A stretch of 33,103 nucleotides of DNA from Bacillota bacterium (lineage in GTDB: Bacteria; Bacillota; Clostridia; Acetivibrionales; DUMC01): positions 1 through 33,103 of the forward strand of contig JABUEW010000039.1 in assembly GCA_013314855.1 (NCBI GenBank), in the 5' to 3' direction. The position numbers and the translations under genes are program-made. Each line of letters begins with the position of its first letter. The stretch's first letter is position 1. The notes below the pieces were generated by a model. The model made no database searches. It saw nothing but the letters and a program-made list of their open reading frames with translations, and had not been told where the DNA came from. This document shows positions 1 to 6,898 of this stretch, piece after piece.

Positions 1-67
1 ATTTTATCATTTCTATATCTTCAGGACTAAATGTCCTACCTGAAAATGTTCTATTAGTATTGTTCAT
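1..67 (-). CDS. 5' end of a gene cut by the window edge, possibly transposase-like (DUF4338)
   Basis: Only the first 22 codons are visible; the reading frame runs off the left edge. The ATG at 65-67 is preceded by a GGGGGAGGT ribosome binding site about 13 nt upstream. The N-terminus contains GRTFSPEDIEMIK, which resembles from memory the start of DUF4338 proteins (DruA-like or transposase-associated), where a similar R-x-F-x-x-E-D/E-I-x-L-I-K segment precedes a helical region. That assignment rests on a short motif and is tentative. The good ribosome binding site makes a real start codon likely whatever the family. Confidence 0.45.
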   Translation of the reverse strand, partial: MNNTNRTFSGRTFSPEDIEMIK

Positions 68-230
68 GACTTGATTACCTACCTCCCCCAAGTCTACTAT
101 ACAATACTAATCTTGTACGTGTCCAACTCGGTTTTGCGAAAATATTTTTTTGCTACTCTCTATAACTCTTGTTTTCTCTTTCTTTTAAATTCGTGCTTCA
201 TCTCTGTACATTCAAATTATTACAATCAAG

Positions 231-671
231 TTACTTCTTAGCCTTTTCCAAAGCCCTTTTAACTGCCAGTTTCCAGTTTTCGGAACTAACTGTAGCTCCA
301 CTTATAGCATCTACTTCATATGTTTGTTTTTCAATCATCGCATCTGCCAAATCTTTCCTAAACTTTTTCAAATTAGGATACAATTTGCCGTTAATTTCCT
401 TTCCAGTCCAATTATCATAATCCACTTCATTTCCTTCAGTGTCCAATCGTCTTAAGTTTATACTTCTAATCTTTCCATCATTTATTACAACTGTTGCATC
501 TTCATTTCCATACTGCCATTTATCTCCTACTCCTACAAATGTACCGTCCTTATACCGGACTTCCTCTTCCCCTGTCTTTTGTCCTTCATTAGGCATTTGG
601 TTAATAGCAGTACATGAAGTTAAAATAATAATAAGTACTGTTATTGCAAAAAGTCTGAAAACTCTTTTCAT
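231..671 (-). CDS. FMN-binding domain lipoprotein
   Basis: A secreted lipoprotein of 146 residues. I chose the ATG at 669-671 over one 8 codons upstream because AGGAGG sits 7 nt before it. A signal peptide (KR followed by a hydrophobic stretch, residues 5-18) ends in a lipobox, ILTSC, with the acylated Cys at residue 20. The rest is a single FMN_bind-type domain, including the G-x-Y/F-x-G-like start (DGTFVGVGD) and the C-terminal SGAT motif at residues 124-127 preceded by D121. In this family an ApbE flavin transferase attaches FMN covalently to the Thr of that motif. Such proteins act in extracellular or membrane-surface electron transfer. No apbE, rnf or ndh2-type partner is adjacent. A flavin reductase lies about 220 nt upstream on the same strand, but a long inverted repeat separates them, so co-transcription is uncertain. 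Confidence 0.85.
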   Translation of the reverse strand: MKRVFRLFAITVLIIILTSCTAINQMPNEGQKTGEEEVRYKDGTFVGVGDKWQYGNEDATVVINDGKIRSINLRRLDTEGNEVDYDNWTGKEINGKLYPNLKKFRKDLADAMIEKQTYEVDAISGATVSSENWKLAVKRALEKAKK

Positions 672-823
672 ATCTTGTCCTCCTCTTTTTAACAAAAGTA
701 TTATTTTATTCTTTGTTCTTATTTTTATATGTAATTAATAAAAATATACTGTTATTATCTGATTATTTTTAATCAAAAGAAGGAGTTATTGATATAAAAT
801 CATTTGTTAGAAGTTAGAAGCTG

Positions 824-868
824 GAAGTGAAAAGTTAGAATTTAGAGGTAGTTCAAACTTTTCACTTC
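824..868. repeat. 13-bp perfect inverted repeat with purine-rich tandem flank
   Basis: GAAGTGAAAAGTT (824-836) and its exact complement (856-868) are separated by 19 nt. The left arm is preceded by short near-repeats of the GAAGTTAGAAG type (from about 808), and a degenerate pyrimidine copy follows at about 876-890. It lies 20 nt past the flavin reductase stop codon on the minus strand. It could act as a transcript-end hairpin, but it is not followed by a U-run. The GAAGTTAGAAG style is typical of dispersed intergenic repeats, so it may be mobile or repetitive rather than a terminator. Confidence 0.6.
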
Positions 869-888
869 TTTCATGTCACTTCCCACTT

Positions 889-1410
889 TTACTTAACAAC
901 GCTACGTCCAGTGAGGCATTTAATAACCTTGCCGATATACATGCGGTGATAGTCTTTTTTTAAGTAATTTTTATCGATTTCGGGATCTAAAAAGTTGTAC
1001 GGCACTATATCCTGATAATATATTTTTTTACATACTATTACAAGCCGTGCCTCATTAAAGTATACAACCCCATCTTCTTCAACAGGAGTAAGTCCGGTAG
1101 CTGCTGCTTTATCAACATCCCTACCTGAATGCGAACCACAAAACTGGAGGACTTTTCTGTATGTTTCATCAAAAAACGAGAATGTAAAGTTCCTATGTTT
1201 TTCTATAAATTCAAAAGTATAACGTTGTGGTCTTACAAAGCAAAAGGATACGTTTTCACCCCACAGTACACCTAATCCTCCCCAGCTTGCAGTCATAGTA
1301 TTATAGCTATCCTTAGTACCTGCAGTCACAAGCATCCAATCAGAACCTATTAATTTAAAAACATTTTCCTGTATTTGCTCTGGTCTTATTTCTATGAACT
1401 CATTCATCAT
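889..1410 (-). CDS. Flavin reductase-like domain protein
   Basis: About 173 residues, matching the small Flavin_Reduct/HpcH-type flavoprotein fold that binds FMN and either reduces free flavin with NAD(P)H or serves a partner oxygenase. Recognisable segments are NTMTASWGGLGVLWG (about 37-51), FVRPQRYTFEFIE (58-70), FTFSFF (75-80) and CGSHSGRDVDK (91-101), in the order seen in clostridial members. An ATG-ATG pair lies at 1405-1410. A GAGGTG ribosome binding site 9 nt upstream selects the first of these, rather than the in-frame ATG 30 nt earlier. The gene follows the alpha-oxoamine synthase by 53 nt on the same strand and may share its transcript. The physiological partner is not evident. Confidence 0.82.
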   Translation of the reverse strand: MMNEFIEIRPEQIQENVFKLIGSDWMLVTAGTKDSYNTMTASWGGLGVLWGENVSFCFVRPQRYTFEFIEKHRNFTFSFFDETYRKVLQFCGSHSGRDVDKAAATGLTPVEEDGVVYFNEARLVIVCKKIYYQDIVPYNFLDPEIDKNYLKKDYHRMYIGKVIKCLTGRSVVK

Positions 1411-1463
1411 TGCTATCATCACCTCAAATTGTTTAATCATAATATTTATTTTATACTTTCTTA

Positions 1464-2636
1464 TTAGATTTTGCTGAAAACCCTTTCAAATGCACCAAGG
1501 GCATAATCAAGTTGTTCCTTGGTATGAGTTGCAGTGTAGCTGGTCCTTAACAGGCATTGGCCCGGCTTTACTGCAGGTGCAATAACAGGATTTACATAAA
1601 CGCCTTCGTTGAGAAGCATTTTAGTTATTACAAATGTCCTTTCATTTTCCCAAGTCATTACAGGTATAATTGGAGTTTGGGAATCGCCAATCGGAATATC
1701 AAGCTTTCTGAAGCCTTCCCGCATATAATTTGCAATATCTGAAAGGGCTCTAACACGTTCAGGTTCAGATTCAAGTATATTCAAGGCCTCAAGAGCAGCA
1801 GCAGCATTAGCAGGTGTGATTGAAGCACTAAAGATAAAGGGCCTGGAAACATGTTTAACATAATGTATTACTTCTTCCCTTGCAGCTATATAACCGCCAA
1901 GGCTTGCTAGAGATTTGCTGAAAGTCCCCATTATAATGTCTACTTTATCTTCTAGTCCGAAATGTTCTGCCGTGCCCCGCCCATGTTCACCTAATACACC
2001 TAAGCCATGAGCGTCATCTACCATTATTCTTGCTTCATATTTTTCGGCTAACCTCACTATTTCAGGGAGATTACAAATATCTCCTCCCATACTGAATACA
2101 CCATCAGTTACTATCAGTTTACCACTAGTATCCGGTATATTTTTTAATACTCTTTCTAAATCATTCATGTCATTATGATTATATTTAATTGTTTTAGCGA
2201 AACTAAGCCTGCAACCATCAACTATACTTGCATGGTTTTCACTATCACAAATTATATAGTCATTCCTTCCTGCAATAGCTGAAATTATCCCTAAATTAGT
2301 CTGAAACCCTGTGCTAAATGTAAGTGCCGCTTCTTTTTTTACAAATGAAGCCAGGCGTTTTTCAAGTTCAATATGGATACTTAGGGTACCGTTGAGGAAA
2401 CGTGAACCTGAGCAACCAGTCCCATATTTTTCTAATGCTTCCCTGGCAGCTTTTATGACCCTAGGGTCTGAAGTAAGTCCCAGGTAATTATTAGACCCAA
2501 TCATTATTGTTCTTTTTCCTTCAATTATTACTTCTGTGTCCTGACATGTTTCCAATACATGAAAATATGGGTAAATCCCTGCCTTCATAGCTTCTTTCGC
2601 ATCGGTATAGTTAAAACATTTTTGAAAGATATCCAT
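1464..2636 (-). CDS. PLP-dependent alpha-oxoamine synthase, serine palmitoyltransferase-like
   Basis: A 390-residue enzyme of the family that condenses an amino acid with an acyl-CoA or acyl-ACP (KBL, BioF, SPT, ALAS). The ATG at 2634-2636 is chosen because AAAGGAG lies upstream and the family's N-terminus begins there; the frame is open a further 40 codons, but that stretch shows no homology. Visible residues are His135 in NHAS (stacks on PLP), Asp207 and His210 in VDDAHG, and the Schiff-base Lys241 in TFSKSLAS. GTGCSGSRFLNGTL (72-85), AGIYPYF (19-25) and RNDYIICD (124-131) match from memory bacterial serine palmitoyltransferase better than KBL (SVRFICGT) or BioF. If so, it makes a 3-keto sphingoid base from serine and acyl-CoA. 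A CqsA-like ketone synthase or a general glycine acyltransferase remains possible. A divergent SDR lies next to it. Confidence 0.85.
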   Translation of the reverse strand: MDIFQKCFNYTDAKEAMKAGIYPYFHVLETCQDTEVIIEGKRTIMIGSNNYLGLTSDPRVIKAAREALEKYGTGCSGSRFLNGTLSIHIELEKRLASFVKKEAALTFSTGFQTNLGIISAIAGRNDYIICDSENHASIVDGCRLSFAKTIKYNHNDMNDLERVLKNIPDTSGKLIVTDGVFSMGGDICNLPEIVRLAEKYEARIMVDDAHGLGVLGEHGRGTAEHFGLEDKVDIIMGTFSKSLASLGGYIAAREEVIHYVKHVSRPFIFSASITPANAAAALEALNILESEPERVRALSDIANYMREGFRKLDIPIGDSQTPIIPVMTWENERTFVITKMLLNEGVYVNPVIAPAVKPGQCLLRTSYTATHTKEQLDYALGAFERVFSKI

Positions 2637-2799
2637 ATTTTGTTTCTCTCCTTTGATTAGTATTAGCCTTAATAAAAGTTGCTGTGTTATAGTATTATTA
2701 ATAATATAGATAGTACAGGCCAAGAATATTTTATCATAAAAAATGAATTTTGGCATTTGTTTTCTATTGTTTTCTATACTTTTTATTTTATTTTATTGT

Positions 2800-2828
2800 T
2801 TGTATTTCTAAATTAAAGGATGTATAAT
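2800..2828 (+). promoter_or_regulatory. Sigma-A-type promoter for the SDR gene
   Basis: The -35 element TTGTAT (2800-2805) and a perfect -10 TATAAT (2823-2828) are separated by 17 nt. This predicts a start near 2835 and a leader of about 60 nt before the SDR ribosome binding site. Confidence 0.65.
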
Positions 2829-2896
2829 ACTGATAAAATATACTTGTTAGAATACTTATACTGATACTGAGAATAACTTGTCGTTGGAGGTAAAGA

Positions 2897-3736
2897 ATGA
2901 AAATGATTTATGGTAATACTGTCATGATAACCGGTGCATCTTCAGGAATAGGAAAATGTATAGCACTATCACTTATGAAAAAAGGATATAGGGTATATGG
3001 TACTTCTCGAAACCCAATACAGAAAAATATAGTAGTTGCCAATGATTCCGAGGATGGAAAAGGTTTTATTGAAATGGTCCAGTTAGATGTCAGGTCGGAA
3101 GATTCAATTAAAAAAGCTGTAGACTACATTTTGAGAAAGGAAGGTAAGATTGACATATTAATTAATAATGCAGGATTTGGAATTGCAGGTGCTGTTGAAG
3201 ATACTAGTCATGAGGAAGCTTATGAACAGTTTGACACAAATTTCTTTGGCGTATTGAGAATGTGCCGTAATGTTATTCCTATTATGAGAAAAAATAAAAG
3301 TGGACTAATTATAAACATCAGCTCTGTTGCGGGTTTAATATCTATTCCCTTCCAATCAATGTATAGTGCAAGCAAATACGCTTTAGAATCAATGTCGGAA
3401 GCCTTGCGTATTGAACTAAAACCTTTCGGTATAAATGTGGTGTTGGTTGAGCCCGGAGATACAAAAACAGGATTTACCGCCAACAGAAAGATTGTCAATC
3501 GGGCAAATGAAAGTTCAATATATAAAGAGCGATTTATTAAGTCTTTAAATACCATGATAAAAGATGAAACAACAGGCCCCACACCTGAGGCTGTGGCAAG
3601 AGCTATTGTAAAAATATTAAACAAAAAAAACCCTCCTGTAAGGGTTGTAGTAGGTATTAAATACAAAATAATTGTATTTTGCAAAAGGTTGGTACCTGCA
3701 AGGTTTGTTGAATATGTAGTATCAAAACTTTATTAG
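2897..3736 (+). CDS. Short-chain dehydrogenase/reductase (classical SDR)
   Basis: A 279-residue NAD(P)-dependent oxidoreductase and the only clear plus-strand gene. GGAGG lies 6 nt before the ATG. Rossmann fold features: TGASSGIG at 12-19, an Arg at 38 after beta-strand 2 (SRNP) that favours NADPH, LDV at 63-65, and NNAG at 90-93. Catalytic residues are Ser142/143, Tyr156 and Lys160 (YSASK). A C-terminal extension (about 235-279) is basic and hydrophobic, as in membrane-associated SDRs acting on lipids. It is divergent from the SPT-like synthase, 260 nt start to start. If that enzyme makes a 3-keto sphingoid base, this would be the natural 3-ketosphinganine reductase; that link is inference. 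The stop codon overlaps the end of the convergent EamA gene. Confidence 0.88.
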   Translation: MKMIYGNTVMITGASSGIGKCIALSLMKKGYRVYGTSRNPIQKNIVVANDSEDGKGFIEMVQLDVRSEDSIKKAVDYILRKEGKIDILINNAGFGIAGAVEDTSHEEAYEQFDTNFFGVLRMCRNVIPIMRKNKSGLIINISSVAGLISIPFQSMYSASKYALESMSEALRIELKPFGINVVLVEPGDTKTGFTANRKIVNRANESSIYKERFIKSLNTMIKDETTGPTPEAVARAIVKILNKKNPPVRVVVGIKYKIIVFCKRLVPARFVEYVVSKLY

Positions 3737-4662
3737 TACCTCTCGGAAACTATCTCACCGATAGATGATTCTTCTGATGGCTTTTCTTCCGAAATTGTTG
3801 TTATATCTGGTCTAACAGCTGATATTATACATCTCACAGTGACTGATATCAACACTATGAAGCCACCTACCATAGCCCATTTACCCGGAGCCTCACCTGT
3901 AAACAAGTACACCCATAATGGATTCAAAATAGGTTCTAAGACCGTTATTAAAGTTGCCTCCAATGCTGTAACGTGTTTGATGGCGACAGAATACAGTATA
4001 TAAGAAAGGCCTAGTTGGAATATTCCTAAGACAAGCAACATACACCAACCTGTTAAATCAGGCTTTTCAGTGTTAAACATAAAGGGTAGCCCTATTATTG
4101 CTGTAACAATATTTCCCAGGAAAGCTGATTCAAGGGGCGATCCATATTTTTGCTTGCGCATGAAGATTGCCAGAGCAGCAAAGCAAAGACCGCTGAATAC
4201 GGCAAGAAGATTGCCGTAAAGATTATCCATACTAAGTTCATCTAAAAAGAACAGGAACATACCGCTTATTACAAAAAAAATTATTATCCAATCCAGCAAT
4301 TTTGCCTTTTCTTTCAAAAACCAAGCTCCAAATACAGCAACATATATAGGAGCTGAATATTGGAGTAAAATAGCATTAGCTGCAGTAGTCAGTTTTGTGG
4401 CTGTTACAAAACTTATTACTGTCAAAGCATATGCAATAGCCCCTCCTACCTGTGGGAAAGACCATGTAATTCTAGGTTTTTTTATTATCAAAAGTATAAA
4501 CAGCGCAGCAACAGCACTCCTGAACCCTGCAATAGCAATAGGATTCCATGATATAAGTTTTATTAAAAGTCCCCCGGAACTCCAAAGTAGAGCTACTAAT
4601 ACCAGCAGGGCAATTGCAACTGACCTGCTTATATTTTTATTATCAGAAAACAGATTTTCCAT
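3733..4662 (-). CDS. EamA/DMT-family transporter
   Basis: About 309 residues with ten predicted transmembrane helices in two EamA repeats (roughly 13-140 and 150-285), the drug/metabolite transporter architecture used for export of amino acids or small metabolites. Typical segments are ALLWSSGGLLIKL, the helix-end LQYSAPIYVAVFGAWFLKEK, and the second-repeat VTALEATLITVLEPI. The clustered Met codons at 4671, 4665 and 4662 leave the start ambiguous. AAAGGA is 5 nt from the second and 8 nt from the third, so 4662 or 4665 is favoured. The start overlaps the 3' end of the thymidylate-synthase-like gene by about 20 nt, indicating translational coupling. Its own 3' end overlaps the convergent SDR stop. 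Substrate unknown. Confidence 0.85.
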   Translation of the reverse strand: MENLFSDNKNISRSVAIALLVLVALLWSSGGLLIKLISWNPIAIAGFRSAVAALFILLIIKKPRITWSFPQVGGAIAYALTVISFVTATKLTTAANAILLQYSAPIYVAVFGAWFLKEKAKLLDWIIIFFVISGMFLFFLDELSMDNLYGNLLAVFSGLCFAALAIFMRKQKYGSPLESAFLGNIVTAIIGLPFMFNTEKPDLTGWCMLLVLGIFQLGLSYILYSVAIKHVTALEATLITVLEPILNPLWVYLFTGEAPGKWAMVGGFIVLISVTVRCIISAVRPDITTISEEKPSEESSIGEIVSERY

Positions 4663-5419
4663 CATAAACATCCTTTAAATTATCTTTTAATTGAAGCACT
4701 TTCTTTTCAATTTCCGGTCTGCTTTCTTCCATAAGCTCCTTATAAAAAGTTTCATATTCATATGTTATATTATCACCATTTTCTATACTTTTCACATAAC
4801 TCTCAAGAAGCTTAAAATCTCTTTCATAACAGTGGAAAGAATTTGCTCTGTGAGTATACATTCCCATACCAACACTTAATTCATCTGCAATCTTTTTTTG
4901 TAGCATTATAAATGCAAACATATTCATAAATGTTGCTTTCGGAGCATCATTACTACGCATTAAAACTTTTATGTGCAGATTATTATTTCTTATAAAAAAC
5001 TGAATATGCTGCAAACATGCAGGACTTGTATTATCAGGCCTTGTATCCACCTTCCAGTCTCTTACATCAATAACAGCACGGCGGCTATCGGGATTTCTTT
5101 TCAATTCATTGTATATAAAGGGCATTTGTTTGAAAATTCTGTCATGATATGTATAGTCCCAGCCCTGACCAATCTTGAAATCAAGTATTCCATCTATAAC
5201 TTCCTGTCTGTATTGTTCCAGGTCTGAATGTCCTCCTATAAACAATTTACTAATCATGGGTTCTGTCAGTGGTTTTTCTACAACTATGGTCATACTGCAT
5301 TCTTTCTGCAGTTGATTATAATCAGGACAATTGGAGATTTCGCCCTCATAGTACAAAGCCAGTATAGACTTATGGTATGCATCCGTTAAATTTGTTCCGA
5401 AAACAAATAGCTCTTTCAT
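4643..5419 (-). CDS. Divergent thymidylate synthase-family protein
   Basis: 258 residues with the thymidylate synthase fold signatures in order: an Arg-Arg pair (113-114, RRAVIDVRDW), the presumed nucleophile Cys135 in SPACLQ (ThyA has P-C-H), R155-S156-x-D158 (RSND, as the RSxD that contacts dUMP phosphate and ring), N166, and H190 with Y198 in a THxxxSxxxY pattern. The catalytic set therefore looks intact. However, the N-terminal third differs from ThyA, and the usual TPF(R/P)..GVPF and YGxQWR segments are not recognisable (GQGWDYTYHDRI stands in their place). It may be a genuine dTMP synthase of a divergent subgroup, a pyrimidine hydroxymethylase, or a nucleotide enzyme of other specificity. 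A GAGG-type ribosome binding site precedes the ATG. It overlaps and probably drives the EamA transporter. Confidence 0.72.
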   Translation of the reverse strand: MKELFVFGTNLTDAYHKSILALYYEGEISNCPDYNQLQKECSMTIVVEKPLTEPMISKLFIGGHSDLEQYRQEVIDGILDFKIGQGWDYTYHDRIFKQMPFIYNELKRNPDSRRAVIDVRDWKVDTRPDNTSPACLQHIQFFIRNNNLHIKVLMRSNDAPKATFMNMFAFIMLQKKIADELSVGMGMYTHRANSFHCYERDFKLLESYVKSIENGDNITYEYETFYKELMEESRPEIEKKVLQLKDNLKDVYDGKSVF

Positions 5420-5453
5420 ACCTATATACCTCTCCTCCTTTACATTTACATCC

Positions 5454-5552
5454 TTATATTCCCATTATATTAAAACCACAATCTACATAAATAACTTCCC
5501 CCATAATTGCCCTTGATAAATCACTTAATAGGAATAATGCTGCTTTATTCAT
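5454..5552 (-). pseudogene. 3' remnant of an enoyl-ACP reductase (fabI-like) gene
   Basis: Reading the minus strand from 5552 gives about 32 codons ending in TAA (5454-5456). The peptide contains ALFLLSDLSRAI, GEVIYVDCGFNIMG and a final Ile, which is the characteristic C-terminus of FabI-type SDR enoyl-ACP reductases (LxSDLSxxxTGEVxYVDxGxxIMG). The frame is closed by a stop four codons upstream of the first Met, and there is no Rossmann N-terminus, so the rest of a gene of about 250 codons is gone. The residual sequence is well preserved, which suggests recent loss or a rearrangement break. It fills the gap between cca and the thymidylate-synthase-like gene. Confidence 0.75.
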
Positions 5553-5595
5553 AATAGCATAACTCTACATATATATACAAGAGGTTATTTTATTG

Positions 5596-6879
5596 TTACT
5601 TTTGAAGGAATTTAGCTACAAATTTTAACAGCTCTTCCTTTTTATTCATTTCAGGATTTTCAATAACAGCCTCCAAAAGTCGGCTTAATATTTTACCTAT
5701 TTGCTCTCCTTCTTTAAATCCTATGTTAATTAAATCACTGCCACTAACAGCTAAATCTTTAATATTCATACATTCCCCTTTCTCTTTAGCATTATAGTAA
5801 ATGTGCCTTACAGTATTAACTTTTTTAATCTCCTCTCCATAATATTCATTATCTGCAAAGGATTTCAACCTGCCATTACAATTGTTTATTTCAGCCTTTA
5901 AAACTGCTTCTATAATTTTTGTAAGGTCAAGAAATATATCTTCCCCAACAATGCTTACTGCCCTCCTTACACATTTTGGTACAGGGTCAATATTTATATG
6001 ATGAAACTCTATAAGTCTACATACTTTCTTAATTGTATTGTTATCAAATTTCAAATTTCTTAAAATATAATTAGCAGAATCTTTACTTTCTTCACGAAGA
6101 AGCATTGTCCACCTTAATATTGGGTCATTTTTAATAATTTCGACTCCACCTATAATATGCTGAATTTTATCAAAGGAGTATTTGTTCAACTCCGGCAAAA
6201 CAACAGCCAATATACTTAAATCTTTTAAAAAAATGAATTTGGAAGGGTTAGGCGATACAAGTATCTTTGTTAACTCATCTCTGATTCTCTCTTTGCTGAT
6301 TTTACTTATAAGGGTTTTTTTGTTTTTTATTGACTCCATAACACCCGGATCTATTTTAAAGTCTAATTGAGCAGCAAAACGTACAGCTCTTAACATTCTT
6401 AAAGAATCTTCTTCAAATCTTCTATCTGCGTCACCGACCGCACGGATAACACCTTTTTCAATGTCCTCTATTCCATTAAAAGGGTCAATAAAACCCTTTT
6501 CAGGATGATATGCTATTGAATTTATTGTAAAATCTCTTCTTCCAAGATCCTGTTCCAAATAGGATGTAAAAATCACTTTATCCGGTCTGCGATGGTTTGA
6601 GTATTTACCCTCAATTCTAAAAGTCGTAACTTCGATACTTTGCTCTCCAATTATAACGGTTACTGTACCATGTTTTAAACCAGTATCAACAGTTTTGTCA
6701 AATAAAGCCTTAACCTGTTCCGGCAAAGCGTCTGTTGTTATATCCCAATCTTTAGGCTCCATACCCATCAGAATATCCCTCACGCACCCCCCTACCAGGA
6801 AAGCTTCAAAATGATTCTCATTTAATGTGCGAATAATATATTTCGCCTCTTCTGGTAAATTGGCATTTACACTGTCCAT
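5596..6879 (-). CDS. cca: CCA tRNA nucleotidyltransferase (class II)
   Basis: 427 residues. Adds or repairs the 3' CCA end of tRNAs using CTP and ATP. The N-terminal nucleotidyltransferase head shows LVGGCVRD (28-35), the metal-binding DWD (44-46), the RRDFTINS motif (114-121) and RMLRAVRFAA (161-170), which are motifs A-D of class II enzymes. The C-terminal half is the helical tRNA-binding part. The length suits clostridial Cca proteins. It starts 19 nt after the MFS transporter stop, so it is probably the distal gene of that unit. The ribosome binding site is weak. No terminator hairpin was found after the stop; the fabI remnant follows instead. Confidence 0.93.
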   Translation of the reverse strand: MDSVNANLPEEAKYIIRTLNENHFEAFLVGGCVRDILMGMEPKDWDITTDALPEQVKALFDKTVDTGLKHGTVTVIIGEQSIEVTTFRIEGKYSNHRRPDKVIFTSYLEQDLGRRDFTINSIAYHPEKGFIDPFNGIEDIEKGVIRAVGDADRRFEEDSLRMLRAVRFAAQLDFKIDPGVMESIKNKKTLISKISKERIRDELTKILVSPNPSKFIFLKDLSILAVVLPELNKYSFDKIQHIIGGVEIIKNDPILRWTMLLREESKDSANYILRNLKFDNNTIKKVCRLIEFHHINIDPVPKCVRRAVSIVGEDIFLDLTKIIEAVLKAEINNCNGRLKSFADNEYYGEEIKKVNTVRHIYYNAKEKGECMNIKDLAVSGSDLINIGFKEGEQIGKILSRLLEAVIENPEMNKKEELLKFVAKFLQK

Positions 6880-6898
6880 TTCCTGTATACCACACCCT

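Noticed and set aside
68-230. Possible promoter TTGGAC ... TATAGT upstream of the left-edge gene
   Set aside because: The spacing to the best -10 match is 19 nt and the alternative -10 is weak, so I do not list it as a feature.
2637-2756. A 40-codon N-terminal extension of the oxoamine synthase
   Set aside because: No homology to the family's N-terminus, an unlikely ribosome binding site, and a perfect AAAGGAG directly before the internal ATG at 2634-2636.
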